Source: an uncultured SAR116 cluster alpha proteobacterium | GTDB taxonomy: Bacteria > Pseudomonadota > Alphaproteobacteria > Puniceispirillales > GCA-002684695 | Assembly: GCA_902539295.1 (NCBI GenBank) | Contig: CACBIM010000006.1 | Coordinates: 48,682 to 112,681 of the forward strand | Reading direction: 5' to 3' | Length of the DNA: 64,000 nucleotides | Shown: in pieces, positions 26,136 through 36,476 of the stretch | Position numbering within the stretch: position 1 is the stretch's first letter | Layout of the letters: every line of letters begins with the position of its first letter | Notes under the pieces: generated by a model | The model's input: the letters and a program-made list of their open reading frames with translations, nothing else | Database searches by the model: none | Told to the model about the DNA's origin: nothing | Position numbers and translations under genes: made by a program

Positions 26136-26791
26136 AATATCAAATCTTGTAATTGAGGGGTACTATAATGGTGTTTTCCCAATGTCAAATAGCAGAAATG
26201 ACAATAGTTTTTTTTTTTGTTAATCCGGAAAAACGAGCTATAATTCCATTTTCTAAAGCTCATGTCTCAAGGAGCCTGAGAAGATCTATAATTAAAAAAA
26301 ACTTCGAAATTAAATCAAATAAAGATTTTAATCAAGTTATACTTTCGTGTGCTGATCCAAAATTTGGTAGGCAAGATACATGGATTAATAACTCAATCAA
26401 AGAGGTGTTTAATACTCTTCATGAAAGTGGCTATGCACATTCAGTTGAAATATATTTAAATAAATCCCTTGTTGGTGGTATATATGGTATTTCAATTGGG
26501 AGTGTATTTTTTGCAGAGTCAATGTTTTCAGCAGTAAAAAATGCATCAAAAATAGTTTTAATTTTCCTACTAGCAAAACTGAATGCATCAAAGTTCAAGT
26601 TATTTGATGTTCAGTTTATGACACCACACCTTGCGTCCATGGGAGCCATAGAAATAAGTAAAAATAAATTTTCTCAATTACTTAATTTACATATAAAAGA
26701 AAAAAATCATTTTCCATATATCAATTCTTCTAAAATTGAGGATTGGAATATTTTGTTAAATTATTTGCAAGAAACCAAAGAGATATCATAG
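26128..26791 (+). CDS. aat: Leucyl/phenylalanyl-tRNA--protein transferase, frameshifted in a T run
   Basis: Aat adds Leu or Phe to N-terminal Lys/Arg of proteins, making N-degrons for ClpS/ClpAP. The ATG at 26128 overlaps the accC stop (ATGGATAA) and encodes MDKISNLVIEGYYNGVFPMS, the expected Aat N-terminus. It runs into a stop (26221-26223) just after eleven T's (26208-26218). The rest of the protein, from FFFVNPEKRAIIPF through TWINNSI, HAHSVE-like AHSVEIY, FFAESMFS and FMTPHLASMGAIEI, is in the next frame. Removing one T gives a complete protein of about 220 residues. It may be a sequence error, a slippage-dependent gene or a young pseudogene. Confidence 0.85.
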
Positions 26792-27138
26792 ATAGGATGC
26801 TCTAGTGCGCTAATAGCTGGGCTAGATGAAAACATCCATCCACTAAATACTAGGTTTTGCTTATCTTCACTTTGATTAAGCAAATCAAAAATCTCTATAT
26901 ATGCTGCTGATTCGGGCAGATAGTCTGGCGGTCTATTTTGACAACTTTTTAAAATTATAATCAGTGATCCCAAATTTTCTTCCTCATTCAAACTGATTTC
27001 TAACTTCTTTGTTCTTGCAGTAATTTTATCAAGCGCATTAAATTCTGCAGATTTATTATCTAGCCATTCAGAATTTGAATCTTGATAAAAAAATAGAGAT
27101 AATGAAAAAGATATAATAAAATTAAATTTTCTAATCAA
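26761..27138 (-). CDS. DUF2155 domain protein
   Basis: A 125-residue exported protein typical of Alphaproteobacteria. It has a hydrophobic leader (about 5-20) and the family features DKITARTKKLEI, RPPDYLPESAAYIEIF, GWMFSSSPAISALEHPIYD, and two cysteines (in LKSCQNRPP and at the very C-terminus LVSCK) that could form a disulfide. Function is unknown. Its 3' end overlaps the end of aat by 31 bases on the opposite strand. It is followed the same way by mlaD and NDUFA12 upstream, an order kept across the class. Confidence 0.85.
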   Translation of the reverse strand: MIRKFNFIISFSLSLFFYQDSNSEWLDNKSAEFNALDKITARTKKLEISLNEEENLGSLIIILKSCQNRPPDYLPESAAYIEIFDLLNQSEDKQNLVFSGWMFSSSPAISALEHPIYDISLVSCK

Positions 27139-27149
27139 TTCTATCGTTA

Positions 27150-27590
27150 CTAATTAGTTGCAGAAAAAACAGCCTGTCCCAAAAGGTCTGTAATGCTTAC
27201 TGGGTCACGTGTATTATATATAGTTTCTTCATCTTTTAACATAATATCAGATGCACCTGGAATGATTTCTACATACTGTCCACCTAGCAGAGATGCAGAA
27301 GATATTTTAGCAATTGAATCATCTGGAATCGAGATACCTTCTTCTAAATTTAGCTCAACTATTGCAAGAAAAGATTGTCTATCAAGTTTATTCGATGATA
27401 CTTCCCCAACCTTTATACCTGCTATAACTACGTCATCACCTACTTTTAACCCACCAATATGTCCAAATTCAGCGTTTATGTATTTACCTTTTATCTGAAT
27501 GCCTGTTGACGAAACTGTAAAAACAACAAAGGATAATGCTAGTATTATTACGATAGCACCTACAACAATTTCTAGAATATTTTCTTTCAT
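27150..27590 (-). CDS. mlaD: Outer membrane lipid asymmetry protein MlaD
   Basis: MlaD is the inner-membrane-anchored MCE-domain substrate-binding part of the Mla phospholipid transporter. The 146-residue protein has one N-terminal membrane helix (about 8-28) and a single MCE domain: YINAEFGHIGGLKVGDDVVIAGIKVGEV, DDSIAKISSASLLGGQYVEIIPG. Length fits MlaD rather than larger MCE proteins. The other mla genes (E, F, B, C) are not in the window. Confidence 0.92.
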   Translation of the reverse strand: MKENILEIVVGAIVIILALSFVVFTVSSTGIQIKGKYINAEFGHIGGLKVGDDVVIAGIKVGEVSSNKLDRQSFLAIVELNLEEGISIPDDSIAKISSASLLGGQYVEIIPGASDIMLKDEETIYNTRDPVSITDLLGQAVFSATN

Positions 27591-27603
27591 ATTTTTTCAT
27601 CCA

Positions 27604-27951
27604 CTATGTTGGTGTCCATGGCTTATATTCATCATTTTCTTTATTTCTGCCAAAATTCTCACTCACATTTTTTGGAGAATATGCATATTTAGTTCCAGTG
27701 AGATTGGGCAAATGTTTTTTTTGCCATTCATGTTTTTTTTCATTATCAGACGGAAATTTTTCTGAATAATGATGAAGCCAGCCATGATATTTCCCTGGAA
27801 TTTTTGAGGCTTCAGGTAACCCATTATATCTAACCATTCTCTTTGATTTTTGAGCATCAGGTTTTTTTTGTTCATAATATTTATTACCAAATTCATCTTG
27901 CCCAACATAACGATAAAAAAAGAAAATTTTTAATTTTAATGCTAAGTTCAT
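27604..27951 (-). CDS. NADH:ubiquinone oxidoreductase NDUFA12-like accessory subunit
   Basis: This 115-residue protein matches the B17.2/NDUFA12 complex I accessory subunit that Alphaproteobacteria share with mitochondria. Visible motifs are YVGQDEFGNKYYE, RMVRYNG, GWLHH, and KHLPNLTGTKYAYSP. It supports complex I assembly. It leads the NDUFA12-mlaD-DUF2155 run on the minus strand and is a strong class-level marker. Confidence 0.93.
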   Translation of the reverse strand: MNLALKLKIFFFYRYVGQDEFGNKYYEQKKPDAQKSKRMVRYNGLPEASKIPGKYHGWLHHYSEKFPSDNEKKHEWQKKHLPNLTGTKYAYSPKNVSENFGRNKENDEYKPWTPT

Positions 27952-28125
27952 ATTAGCTGTCCTGAATACCTTTTATTTTTATTGTCATTATAAATTATTT
28001 AATAAACTCTAAACAACAGATTTTTGCAAAGATACAACATTAAAATTATAAAATTTATTTTTTTTAAAAAAAATAAAAAAAAAACTTGCAACTTATACTA
28101 TATATTAGGTAGCTTGTCTTATCCA

Positions 28126-28140
28126 ACTACAACATGTAGT
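28126..28140. promoter_or_regulatory. NrdR-box-like inverted repeat before nrdJ
   Basis: ACTACA and TGTAGT form perfect arms around a 3-base centre. NrdR boxes upstream of ribonucleotide reductase genes are about 16-bp A/T-rich palindromes ending near TAGTGT. The match is only general, and no second box was identified with confidence. Confidence 0.3.
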
Positions 28141-28186
28141 ATTCTGTTTCGGAATTAGATACTTTCGGAACAAATTTGATTCTGGT

Positions 28187-28195
28187 TGTGGATAA
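28187..28195 (-). promoter_or_regulatory. DnaA-box consensus upstream of nrdJ
   Basis: TGTGGATAA is the exact complement of the 9-mer TTATCCACA. DnaA control of ribonucleotide reductase genes is known for E. coli nrdAB. A single 9-mer can occur by chance; a related TTATCCAAC occurs at about 28119. Confidence 0.35.
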
Positions 28196-28263
28196 TTAAA
28201 ATAGTGTGGCTAAAAATTAAATTTAAAAGATTTAAGTTACTAGAAGGTTTGGAAGGAAAATAA

Positions 28264-31200
28264 ATGCAATTCAAAAGACATTTTACTAATGATAAAGAAG
28301 ATATATATTCAAATATTAAGTTTCAATATACTACTAGTGAAATTAAAAATATGGATGGTAGTGTTGTCTTTAAAGCAGAAAATGTTGAAACCCCAAACTT
28401 TTGGTCACAGGTCGCTACTGATATTCTTGCTCAAAAATATTTTAGAAAAGCAGGTATACCAGTCAAAATAAAAAAAATTAAAGAAAAGAACGTACCTTCA
28501 TGGCTCTGGAAATCAGCTCCAGATGAAACGGCTTTAAAAAAATTACCACTTGAAAAGAGATTTGTTGGTGAAACCTCTTGTAAACAGGTCTTTCATAGAC
28601 TTGCAGGAACTTGGACATATTGGGGCTGGAAAGGTAATTATTTTTCTTCAGAAAAAGATGCTAAAATTTACTATGATGAGATGGTTTACATGCTTGCACA
28701 CCAAATGGCAGCGCCGAATTCACCTCAATGGTTTAATACAGGTCTTTATTGGGCCTATGGAATAGATGGGCCCAGTCAAGGCCATTACTATGTAGACCCT
28801 TTTACAAAGAAACTAATTTCATCAAAGTCGGCATATGAACACCCACAACCACATGCATGCTTTATTCAATCAATTAATGATGATCTAGTAAATGATGGTG
28901 GAATAATGGACTTATGGGTGAGGGAAGCAAGACTTTTTAAATATGGTTCCGGAACAGGGTCTAACTTTTCACAATTAAGAGGTGCAGGTGAAAGCCTGTC
29001 AGGTGGAGGAAAATCATCCGGATTAATGAGTTTTCTAAAAATAGGCGATAGGTCAGCAGGCGCAATAAAATCTGGTGGCACGACAAGAAGAGCTGCCAAA
29101 ATGGTAACAGTTGATATAGATCACCCAGATATAGAGGAATATATAAACTGGAAGGTTATAGAAGAAGAGAAAGTCGCAGCTATTGTTACAGGATCAAAAA
29201 TTATTGAAAAAAATCTGCAAAATATTTTAAATTCTATAAATAATAGTGATCTTGAAAATGAAGAGAAATCTAATCCAAAAGTTAACTATGAATTAAAACG
29301 TGCTATTGTAGAAGCTAAAAGTTCAATGGTTCCACAAAACTATATTGATAAGATACTTCAGCTTTCCAAACAAGGTTACATATCTATAGAATTCAAAACT
29401 TATGACACTGATTGGGACTCTGAAGCTTATAATACAGTTTCTGGACAAAATTCTAATAATTCGATTAGAGTAACAAATGATTTTCTTAATAGTGTAGAAA
29501 ATAATGGTGATTGGAATTTAATTAAAAGGACAGACAAAAGTGTTTACAAAACAGTTAAATCAAATGATCTGTGGGAAAAAATTGGAAACGCTGCTTGGTC
29601 TTGTGCAGATCCCGGGCTACAATACGATACAACCATAAATGAATGGCATACATGTCCTGAGGGAGGAAGAATTAATGCTTCAAACCCTTGTTCAGAGTAC
29701 ATGTTTTTAGATGATACCGCATGTAATCTTGCTTCATTAAATTTAATGCAGTTTAAAAAAACAGACAGTACCTTCAATACCAATGCTTTCGAATATGCTG
29801 TAAAACTATGGACATTAACATTAGAAATATCTGTGCTTATGGCTCAATTTCCATCAAAAGAAATTGCTCAGAAATCATATGATTACAGAACCTTAGGATT
29901 AGGATTTGCAAACATTGGTGGGTATTTAATGTCTGCAGGAATATCATATGATAGTGTCGAAGGCAGATCATTATGCGCTGCTATTTCTGCTTTGATGACT
30001 GGTACTTCATACGCTACATCAGCATTAATATCTAAAGAATTAGGTAGTTTTCCAAAATATAAAAATAATTCTTCTTATATGATGAGAGTAATCAAAAATC
30101 ATAGAAACGCAGCTTATGGTAAAACTGATGGATACGATCAATTAAGTATTTTGCCAGTTCCTTTATTAGAAAGTGAGTGCCAAGATAAAGAGCTTATAAA
30201 TTCTGCAAAATTAGCTTGGGATAACGCTTTTAAATTAGGAGTTCAATACGGTTTTAGAAATGCTCAAACAACTGTAATTGCTCCAACCGGTACCATTGGA
30301 TTAATAATGGATTGTGACACAACTGGGATTGAACCAGATTTTGCTCTCGTAAAATTTAAAAAACTAGCAGGAGGCGGATATTTTAAAATAATAAACAGAA
30401 TAGTTCCAGAAGCACTCAAAACATTGGGATATAATAAAGAACAAAGAGCAAAAATTGAAAACTATGCTGTTGGTCATGGCACACTAAAAAATTGTCCTGA
30501 AATAAATGAAAATACTTTAAGAGAAAAAGGCTTTACCGATGAGCAATTCACTTTACTAGAAAGTTCATTAAGTTCAGCCTTTGATATCAAATTTGTATTT
30601 AATAGATACACTTTTGGGGATGATTTCTGTAAAAACACACTTAATTTTTCAGATCAACAACTTAATGATATTAATTTCAATATGTTATCTGAAATTGGAT
30701 TTACAGACGAGCAAATTGAAATTGCTAATACATTTATCTGTGGAGCCATGACTTTAGAAGGTTCACCCGAAATAAAAGACGAGCACTTACCCGTTTTTGA
30801 TTGTGCGAACATATGTGGCAGAATAGGTCAACGTTTCTTATCAGTTAACAGCCATATTGAAATGATGGCAGCATCACAACCGTTTATATCTGGTGCTATT
30901 TCAAAAACTATAAATATGCCAAGTACTGCCTCAGTTGAAGACTGCAAGAATGCATATATGAGATCTTGGAAGTTAGGCATTAAAGCTAATGCACTTTACC
31001 GAGATGGATCTAAACTATCACAACCGCTATCATCATCCTTATCTGATATTGAAGATGATGAAGACGCAATGGAGGCAGTTAAGCCAATAACCGAAAGAGT
31101 TATTGAAAGAGTTATCAGAGAAGTCAGACGATCAAGATTACCAGAAAGAAGAAAAGGGTATACTCAGAAAGCAACAGTTGGCGGACATAAGGTTTACCTT

Positions 31201-31851
31201 AGAACAGGTGAGTATGAGGATGGTAAAATTGGCGAAATTTTTATTGATATGCACAAAGAAGGTGCTGCATTTAGGTCTTTAATGAATAACTTTGCTATTG
31301 CTGTTTCAATTGGCTTGCAATATGGAGTTCCTCTAGACGAATTTGTTGAGGCCTTTACATTTACTAGATTTGAACCTCAGGGACTAGTAACAGGAAATGA
31401 TACTATTAAAATGGCAACCTCTATACTTGATTATATTTTTAGGGAATTAGCTATTTCATATTTAGATAGACATGATCTAGGACATGTAAATAGTGATGAA
31501 CTAGGAGAAAAAGATATTGATAAGGCAGATACACATTCACAACTTATCAATAATACAAAAAAATTAAGTAGAGGTTATGTCAGACAAGAGTTAGAACTTA
31601 CTGTTCTTGAAGGAGGTCAATCAAGAGCTAAATCATTTGCAGGAAGTAGTGTGCAAACTTCTAATGTAGTTTATGAGAATGATGCCGATTTTTCTACCAA
31701 TACAATTGATAATAAGCAAACCGCCATTCAAAAAGCTAAAATCCAAGGTTATGAGGGCGAAGCATGTGGGGAATGCGGAAACTTTACTCTTGTAAGAAAT
31801 GGTACTTGCATGAAATGTAATACTTGTGGGTCGACTAGTGGCTGTTCATAA
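28264..31851 (+). CDS. nrdJ: Adenosylcobalamin-dependent ribonucleotide reductase (class II)
   Basis: It reduces ribonucleotides to deoxyribonucleotides with B12 as radical source, independent of oxygen. The 1195-residue protein is the long NrdJ form. Visible are [12 protein letters not shown] with a redox cysteine, [13 protein letters not shown], the substrate loop [39 protein letters not shown], and the C-terminal zinc-ribbon/redox tail [16 protein letters not shown] then [15 protein letters not shown] precedes the ATG. ridA follows eleven bases later. Dependence on B12, and no other reductase here, suggests a need for cobalamin. Confidence 0.96.
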   Translation: MQFKRHFTNDKEDIYSNIKFQYTTSEIKNMDGSVVFKAENVETPNFWSQVATDILAQKYFRKAGIPVKIKKIKEKNVPSWLWKSAPDETALKKLPLEKRFVGETSCKQVFHRLAGTWTYWGWKGNYFSSEKDAKIYYDEMVYMLAHQMAAPNSPQWFNTGLYWAYGIDGPSQGHYYVDPFTKKLISSKSAYEHPQPHACFIQSINDDLVNDGGIMDLWVREARLFKYGSGTGSNFSQLRGAGESLSGGGKSSGLMSFLKIGDRSAGAIKSGGTTRRAAKMVTVDIDHPDIEEYINWKVIEEEKVAAIVTGSKIIEKNLQNILNSINNSDLENEEKSNPKVNYELKRAIVEAKSSMVPQNYIDKILQLSKQGYISIEFKTYDTDWDSEAYNTVSGQNSNNSIRVTNDFLNSVENNGDWNLIKRTDKSVYKTVKSNDLWEKIGNAAWSCADPGLQYDTTINEWHTCPEGGRINASNPCSEYMFLDDTACNLASLNLMQFKKTDSTFNTNAFEYAVKLWTLTLEISVLMAQFPSKEIAQKSYDYRTLGLGFANIGGYLMSAGISYDSVEGRSLCAAISALMTGTSYATSALISKELGSFPKYKNNSSYMMRVIKNHRNAAYGKTDGYDQLSILPVPLLESECQDKELINSAKLAWDNAFKLGVQYGFRNAQTTVIAPTGTIGLIMDCDTTGIEPDFALVKFKKLAGGGYFKIINRIVPEALKTLGYNKEQRAKIENYAVGHGTLKNCPEINENTLREKGFTDEQFTLLESSLSSAFDIKFVFNRYTFGDDFCKNTLNFSDQQLNDINFNMLSEIGFTDEQIEIANTFICGAMTLEGSPEIKDEHLPVFDCANICGRIGQRFLSVNSHIEMMAASQPFISGAISKTINMPSTASVEDCKNAYMRSWKLGIKANALYRDGSKLSQPLSSSLSDIEDDEDAMEAVKPITERVIERVIREVRRSRLPERRKGYTQKATVGGHKVYLRTGEYEDGKIGEIFIDMHKEGAAFRSLMNNFAIAVSIGLQYGVPLDEFVEAFTFTRFEPQGLVTGNDTIKMATSILDYIFRELAISYLDRHDLGHVNSDELGEKDIDKADTHSQLINNTKKLSRGYVRQELELTVLEGGQSRAKSFAGSSVQTSNVVYENDADFSTNTIDNKQTAIQKAKIQGYEGEACGECGNFTLVRNGTCMKCNTCGSTSGCS

Positions 31852-31862
31852 AAAGGAATAAA

Positions 31863-32324
31863 ATGTCGTTAATAAATGATAGATTGAAACAATTAAATAT
31901 TGTATTACCTCCTGCACCTGCACCAGCAGCGAACTATGTACCTTACGTAAAAAGTAATAAACTAATTTTTGTATCTGGGCAGATACCAATGCTTAATGGT
32001 GAACTAGTAACGGGTAAAATTGGTACAAATATAGAAATTGAAGATGCTAAGACAGCAGCAAGATTATGCGGTCTTGCAATAGTTTCTCAACTAAATGAAG
32101 CAACTGATTTAGATTTGGATAAAATAAAAAGAATTGTAAAATTAGGAGGTTTCGTTAATTGCATAGATGAATTTACGCAACAACCAGAAATAATTAATGG
32201 TGCATCTGATTTGATGGTTGAAGTCTTTGGAGACAAAGGAAAACATTCAAGATTTGCAGTAGGAACTAATTCGTTGCCCAGGAATGTTGTTGTTGAAATT
32301 GAAGCAGTTGCAGAAATTCATTAA
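31863..32324 (+). CDS. RidA/YjgF family protein
   Basis: A 153-residue RidA-fold protein; such proteins hydrolyse reactive enamines/imines formed by PLP enzymes. Visible are LPPAPAPAANYVPYV, LIFVSGQIPM, and the later conserved VFGDKGKHSRFAVGTNSLPRNVVVEIEAVAEI. The catalytic-type arginine lies in SRFAVG, as in the longer alphaproteobacterial variant (DUF1969-like YjgF subgroup). It follows nrdJ by eleven bases and precedes a DUF482 acyltransferase, an order seen in related genomes. Confidence 0.9.
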   Translation: MSLINDRLKQLNIVLPPAPAPAANYVPYVKSNKLIFVSGQIPMLNGELVTGKIGTNIEIEDAKTAARLCGLAIVSQLNEATDLDLDKIKRIVKLGGFVNCIDEFTQQPEIINGASDLMVEVFGDKGKHSRFAVGTNSLPRNVVVEIEAVAEIH

Positions 32325-32354
32325 TTTTTTGACGATTTAATTGTCTAAAATTAA

Positions 32355-33545
32355 ATGAATAAAATTGAGAAAGAACCCTCACATACTTACACTTCAGTGG
32401 CTGAAAGTGTTTTTCAAGTAGAAAGATCAGCATGGAATAATTGTGCAAATTTTATTGATGATAATAGGAATATCGGCAACCCTTTTTTATCTCATGAGTT
32501 TTTTAGTTGCCTAGAAGAAAGTGGATCGGTCTCAAAAGAGACTGGGTGGATTAGTCAACATATTTTACTATTTGGAGAAGGTAATTCTCTAATAGGTATT
32601 TTACCAAATTATTTAAAGAATCATAGTTGGGGTGAATATATATTTGATCAAGTTTTTGCCAATGCATGGGAAAATGCTGGTGGAAAATATTATCCAAAAT
32701 TGTTATCTGCAATACCCTTCTCTCCCGTTGCAGGAGAAAGGTTTTTAATTAAAAAGGGATATAGTCGTAAGTTTGTAATTGAAAAATTATTGGATGCGTT
32801 AGAAGATTTGAAAAAATTCTATAAAGTTTCCTCAGCACACATTAATTTTATTAATGAGCCACAACTTAAGATAGCATTAAAAAATAAATTTTGGTTTGAA
32901 AGAAATAATATCCAATTTCACTGGAGCAATCAGAATTATGAGAATTTTGAACACTTTCTATCTAAATTATCGTCTTCAAAAAGAAAAACAATTAGAAGAG
33001 AAAGAAAAGAAATTCATAAAAGTTCCGTATTAATAGATATTGTCAAAAATGATGAAATAAAAAATTATCATTCAAAAATATTCTATAATTTTTACTTATC
33101 AACCATTGAAAAAAAATGGGGAGGCGTTTACTTGAACCAAAAGTTTTGGGATTTACTAATTCAATATCTTAAAAAAAGGATTGTTTTTATTTTCTCTAAA
33201 CAAGATGGAGAGTTCATTGGCGGTGCAATTAATTTAATTGATCAAAATACAATCTATGGTAGGAATTGGGGATCAATCAAAGATATAAAATTTATGCATT
33301 TTGAAGTTTGCTATTACCAAGCAATTGAGTTTGCAATAATGAATAATTTAAAAAAAGTTGAGGCTGGAGCTCAAGGATTTCATAAAATACAAAGAGGTTA
33401 CCTTCCAACTAAAACTTACTCCATACACAATTTTTCAAATAATAATTTAAGTCTGGCGGTACAAAAATTTTTGAATTCTGAACGCACACAAATTGGTAAA
33501 GAATTAGACCTGTTGATGACCAAATCACCATACAAACTATCATAA
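32355..33545 (+). CDS. GNAT-like acyltransferase, DUF482/peptidogalycan family
   Basis: A 396-residue protein of the COG3146-type family, which has tandem GNAT-related (FemX-like) folds. Visible features are NPFLSHEFFSCLEESG near the start, FSPVAGERFL, LSSSKRKTIRRERKEI (a basic helix near 220), GRNWGS, and VEAGAQGFHKIQRGYLPT near the end, which is the most conserved part. The reaction is unknown; the family name is historical. It follows ridA by 30 bases in the same direction. Confidence 0.85.
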   Translation: MNKIEKEPSHTYTSVAESVFQVERSAWNNCANFIDDNRNIGNPFLSHEFFSCLEESGSVSKETGWISQHILLFGEGNSLIGILPNYLKNHSWGEYIFDQVFANAWENAGGKYYPKLLSAIPFSPVAGERFLIKKGYSRKFVIEKLLDALEDLKKFYKVSSAHINFINEPQLKIALKNKFWFERNNIQFHWSNQNYENFEHFLSKLSSSKRKTIRRERKEIHKSSVLIDIVKNDEIKNYHSKIFYNFYLSTIEKKWGGVYLNQKFWDLLIQYLKKRIVFIFSKQDGEFIGGAINLIDQNTIYGRNWGSIKDIKFMHFEVCYYQAIEFAIMNNLKKVEAGAQGFHKIQRGYLPTKTYSIHNFSNNNLSLAVQKFLNSERTQIGKELDLLMTKSPYKLS

Positions 33546-33554
33546 AATATAATA

Positions 33555-35873
33555 TTAATTTTGTATGTTTTCGTGACTTTTAATTATTTTTGTTTTTTTC
33601 TTACCTGTTGTTTTATCATTTGGCTTTTCTTTGTTTTGATTAATAATAATAATATCGTCCTTTTTGATATCAATTAATACTTCTCCACCCATAACTAGTT
33701 CACCAAAAAGTAATTTATCAGCTAAAGGCTTTTTAATGTGTTCTTGAACAACTCGTCCCAAGGGTCTAGCTCCGTAAGCTGGCTCATAACCCCGTTCGGC
33801 AAGCCATTTTCTTGCTTTATCACTCAATAAAATTGTTACGCCTTTTTCTTCAAGTTGAGCCTCAAGTTGCATAATAAATTTGTCCACAACAGACATCATA
33901 ATTTTAATTGAAAGAGGTGAAAACGGAATTATTGCATCAAGTCTATTTCTAAACTCAGGAGTAAAAATTCTTTCTACGGCCTCTGTATCGGCTCCTTCTC
34001 TTCCATTTCTAGCAAAGCCAATAGCACTTTTGGATAATTCTACAGCACCAGCATTGCTAGTCATAATCAAAATACAACTCTTAAAGTCAACGCTTTTCCC
34101 ATTGTTATCCGTAAGTTTACCATGGTCCATAACTTGAAGAAGAATATTGAAAAGATCTGGATGAGCTTTTTCAATTTCATCTAAAAGTATAACTGTATGC
34201 GGATTTTGATCAACAGCTTCAGTTAACAAACCACCCTGATCATAGCCAACATATCCTGGTGGCGCTCCTATTAATCTACTCACTGAATGACGCTCCATAT
34301 ATTCAGACATATCAAATCGAGTTAATTTAACTCCCAGCGCTAGCGCAAGTTGGCGTGCCACCTCCGTTTTTCCTACTCCAGTTGGACCAGTGAATAAATA
34401 ATTGCCAACTGGCTTTTCGGGTTCCCTTAGTCCTGCTCTTGAGAGTTTAATTGCAGACGCAAGAGATTCAATTGCTTTATCTTGTCCAAAAACTAGTCGT
34501 TTAAGATCATTTTCAATATTAAATAATAATGTTTTATCATCTTTGCTTATACTTCGGCTAGGTACTTTTGCCATTTTTGAGATTGTATCCTCAACTTCTT
34601 TAACACCTATAATTTTCTTTCTTTTTGATTTTGGAAGTAAGTTTTGAGCAGCTGCAGTTTCATCTATAACGTCAATTGCTTTATCAGGTAATTTTCTGTC
34701 ATTAATATATTTTTGAGATAACTCAGCGGCAGCTTTTAATGATAATCCTGAATATTTTATATTATGATGATCCTCATAAATAGATTTTAAGCCATTTAAT
34801 ATTTGAATTGTATCTGATAAACTAGGCTCTTCAATATCAACTTTTTGAAATCTTCTGGACAATGCACGGTCTTTTTCAAAATAATTTCTAAACTCTTTAT
34901 AAGTTGTTGATCCCATGCATTTGAGTTGACCAGATTGAAGAGCCGGTTTTAAAAGATTAGAGGCATCCATAGATCCTCCACTTGTTGCTCCCGCACCAAC
35001 AATTGTATGAATTTCGTCAATAAATAGTATAGAATTATCAATTCCTTCTATCTCCGAAATGATAGATTTAAGCCTTTCTTCAAAGTCTCCTCTATATCTT
35101 GTTCCAGCTAATAATGAACCCATATCAAGTGAATAAATTTCATACCCATCAAGAAATTCAGGCACTTGATTTTTTGCTATCTTAAGAGCAAGGCCCTCTG
35201 CTATTGCAGTTTTACCTACACCTGGATCACCAACTAACAAGGGGTTATTTTTTGTTCTCCGACACAATACTTGTATACATCTCTCAACTTCTTTATCTCT
35301 ACCAACCAAAGGATCGATTTTTCCTTCACGCGCCAATGAAACTAATGGTTTAGCAAATTTATCCAAAGCTTTTTGGTTGCTTGAAGTATCAACTTCATCT
35401 TCGCCAGTTCCTTTAGTGTCTCTTGATTTAGCAAATGATGGGTTCTTAGCAGTTCCATGACTTATATAACTAACAGCATCTAATCTTGTCATGCCCTGGT
35501 TAGAAAGAAGCCACACTGCATGACTTTCTCGTTCTGCAAACATTGCTATAATTACATTTGCACCATTTGCCTGTTTTCTTCCAGAAGATTGAACATGAAC
35601 TAAAGCTCTTTGAAGAACTCTTTGAAAAGATACTGTAGGTTGTATTTCATCAGACTTATAGTCAATCTGTTTATCCAGAGTGTTAGTCATAAAGTCATCT
35701 AATTCAGATTTCAATTTATTTAAATCTACTGAGCATGCATTAAGTAATTCTGAGGCATCTTCATCTTCAACTAATGCAAATAGCAAATGTTCTAATGTAA
35801 CGAGCTCGGCACCTCTATCTGCAGCACATGTCATGGCTCTATGAAGAGATTGCTCTAAATTTTCAGATAACAT
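33555..35873 (-). CDS. clpA: ATP-dependent Clp protease ATP-binding subunit ClpA
   Basis: ClpA unfolds substrates and feeds them to ClpP. The 772-residue protein has an N-terminal Clp repeat domain (1-145), then two AAA+ modules: Walker A GDPGVGKTA (about 216) with Walker B ILFIDEIHTIVGAG, and GPTGVGKTE (about 495) with VILLDEIEKAH, and the D2 ending with GARPLGRVVQEHIKKPL. The C-terminus is Lys-rich. It overlaps clpS at one base, and they act together on N-degron proteins. Confidence 0.97.
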   Translation of the reverse strand: MLSENLEQSLHRAMTCAADRGAELVTLEHLLFALVEDEDASELLNACSVDLNKLKSELDDFMTNTLDKQIDYKSDEIQPTVSFQRVLQRALVHVQSSGRKQANGANVIIAMFAERESHAVWLLSNQGMTRLDAVSYISHGTAKNPSFAKSRDTKGTGEDEVDTSSNQKALDKFAKPLVSLAREGKIDPLVGRDKEVERCIQVLCRRTKNNPLLVGDPGVGKTAIAEGLALKIAKNQVPEFLDGYEIYSLDMGSLLAGTRYRGDFEERLKSIISEIEGIDNSILFIDEIHTIVGAGATSGGSMDASNLLKPALQSGQLKCMGSTTYKEFRNYFEKDRALSRRFQKVDIEEPSLSDTIQILNGLKSIYEDHHNIKYSGLSLKAAAELSQKYINDRKLPDKAIDVIDETAAAQNLLPKSKRKKIIGVKEVEDTISKMAKVPSRSISKDDKTLLFNIENDLKRLVFGQDKAIESLASAIKLSRAGLREPEKPVGNYLFTGPTGVGKTEVARQLALALGVKLTRFDMSEYMERHSVSRLIGAPPGYVGYDQGGLLTEAVDQNPHTVILLDEIEKAHPDLFNILLQVMDHGKLTDNNGKSVDFKSCILIMTSNAGAVELSKSAIGFARNGREGADTEAVERIFTPEFRNRLDAIIPFSPLSIKIMMSVVDKFIMQLEAQLEEKGVTILLSDKARKWLAERGYEPAYGARPLGRVVQEHIKKPLADKLLFGELVMGGEVLIDIKKDDIIIINQNKEKPNDKTTGKKKTKIIKSHENIQN

Positions 35874-36247
35874 TATTCCTTCTCCAATTTTATTTGAAGA
35901 GGATGTTGGTTTTTTCTGGCTTTATCAAGAACCTGTGCTGCTTTCGATTCAGCAATCTCGAAGGTATATAGACCGCAAATCCCTAACCCTTTTTGATGTA
36001 TGTGTAGCATTATTTCAGTTGCTTGCTCTTGAGACTTAGAAAAATAAGTTTGAAGCATCTCAACTACAAATTCCATGGGCGTATAATCATCATTTAACAT
36101 AATGACTTTATAAAGTGGTGGCTTTTTTAACTTAGGCTTCTCTTGAAGAGTTAATGAGGAAAAATTTTTATCAAAATTTTCATTATCATTTTCTTCTGAG
36201 CTCAAAACAGTATTGAAGTATGGTTCGTTACTTTTTTCTCTTTTCAC
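35873..36247 (-). CDS. clpS: ClpS adaptor protein
   Basis: ClpS recognises bulky N-terminal residues and delivers such proteins to ClpA. The 124-residue protein has a variable 40-residue N-terminus and the conserved core [20 protein letters not shown], then [28 protein letters not shown]; the N-degron pocket residues NDD and the MLHIHQKG helix are intact. It ends where clpA begins. Aat, the enzyme that makes these degrons, lies at 26128 but is frameshifted. Confidence 0.96.
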   Translation of the reverse strand: MKREKSNEPYFNTVLSSEENDNENFDKNFSSLTLQEKPKLKKPPLYKVIMLNDDYTPMEFVVEMLQTYFSKSQEQATEIMLHIHQKGLGICGLYTFEIAESKAAQVLDKARKNQHPLQIKLEKE

Positions 36248-36431
36248 TTCTTCCTCATAAATAAATATCTTTATATATATATTGTAACTTTTATAGATTA
36301 ATTCAAAGGAAATATCAAAATTAGCATAAAATTTGCTCCTTATTTTTTAACTTTTATTAAATTAGAAAAATAATAATTATAAAATTATTAAAAAAGTTAA
36401 TAAATTACAAAAGGATATTGCATTATCTTAT

Positions 36432-36448
36432 TGAATCTGTATGATTCA
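36432..36448. promoter_or_regulatory. Inverted repeat between clpS and dacA
   Basis: TGAATC and GATTCA flank a 5-base spacer, about 30 bases before the carboxypeptidase ATG, in the 229-base gap between divergent clpS and dacA-like genes. It could be an operator. The rest of the gap is A/T-rich with no other clear signal. Confidence 0.25.
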
Positions 36449-36476
36449 TTATAAATTTTAAAATATATTTAGTTAT

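Larger units (their letters stand above)
27952..28263. promoter_or_regulatory. nrdJ upstream region
   Basis: The 312-base gap between divergent NDUFA12 and nrdJ begins with long A/T tracts (to about 28085). Then come an inverted repeat ACTACA-ACA-TGTAGT (28126-28140), two direct copies of TTTCGGAA 16 bases apart (28147-28154 and 28163-28170), an exact DnaA-box word TGTGGATAA (28187-28195), and GGAAGGA just before the ATG. No cobalamin-riboswitch signature was seen. Roles for the motifs are inference. Confidence 0.45.

Noticed and set aside
27952..28263. Cobalamin riboswitch before nrdJ
   Set aside because: No B12-box or conserved core sequences could be seen in the leader.
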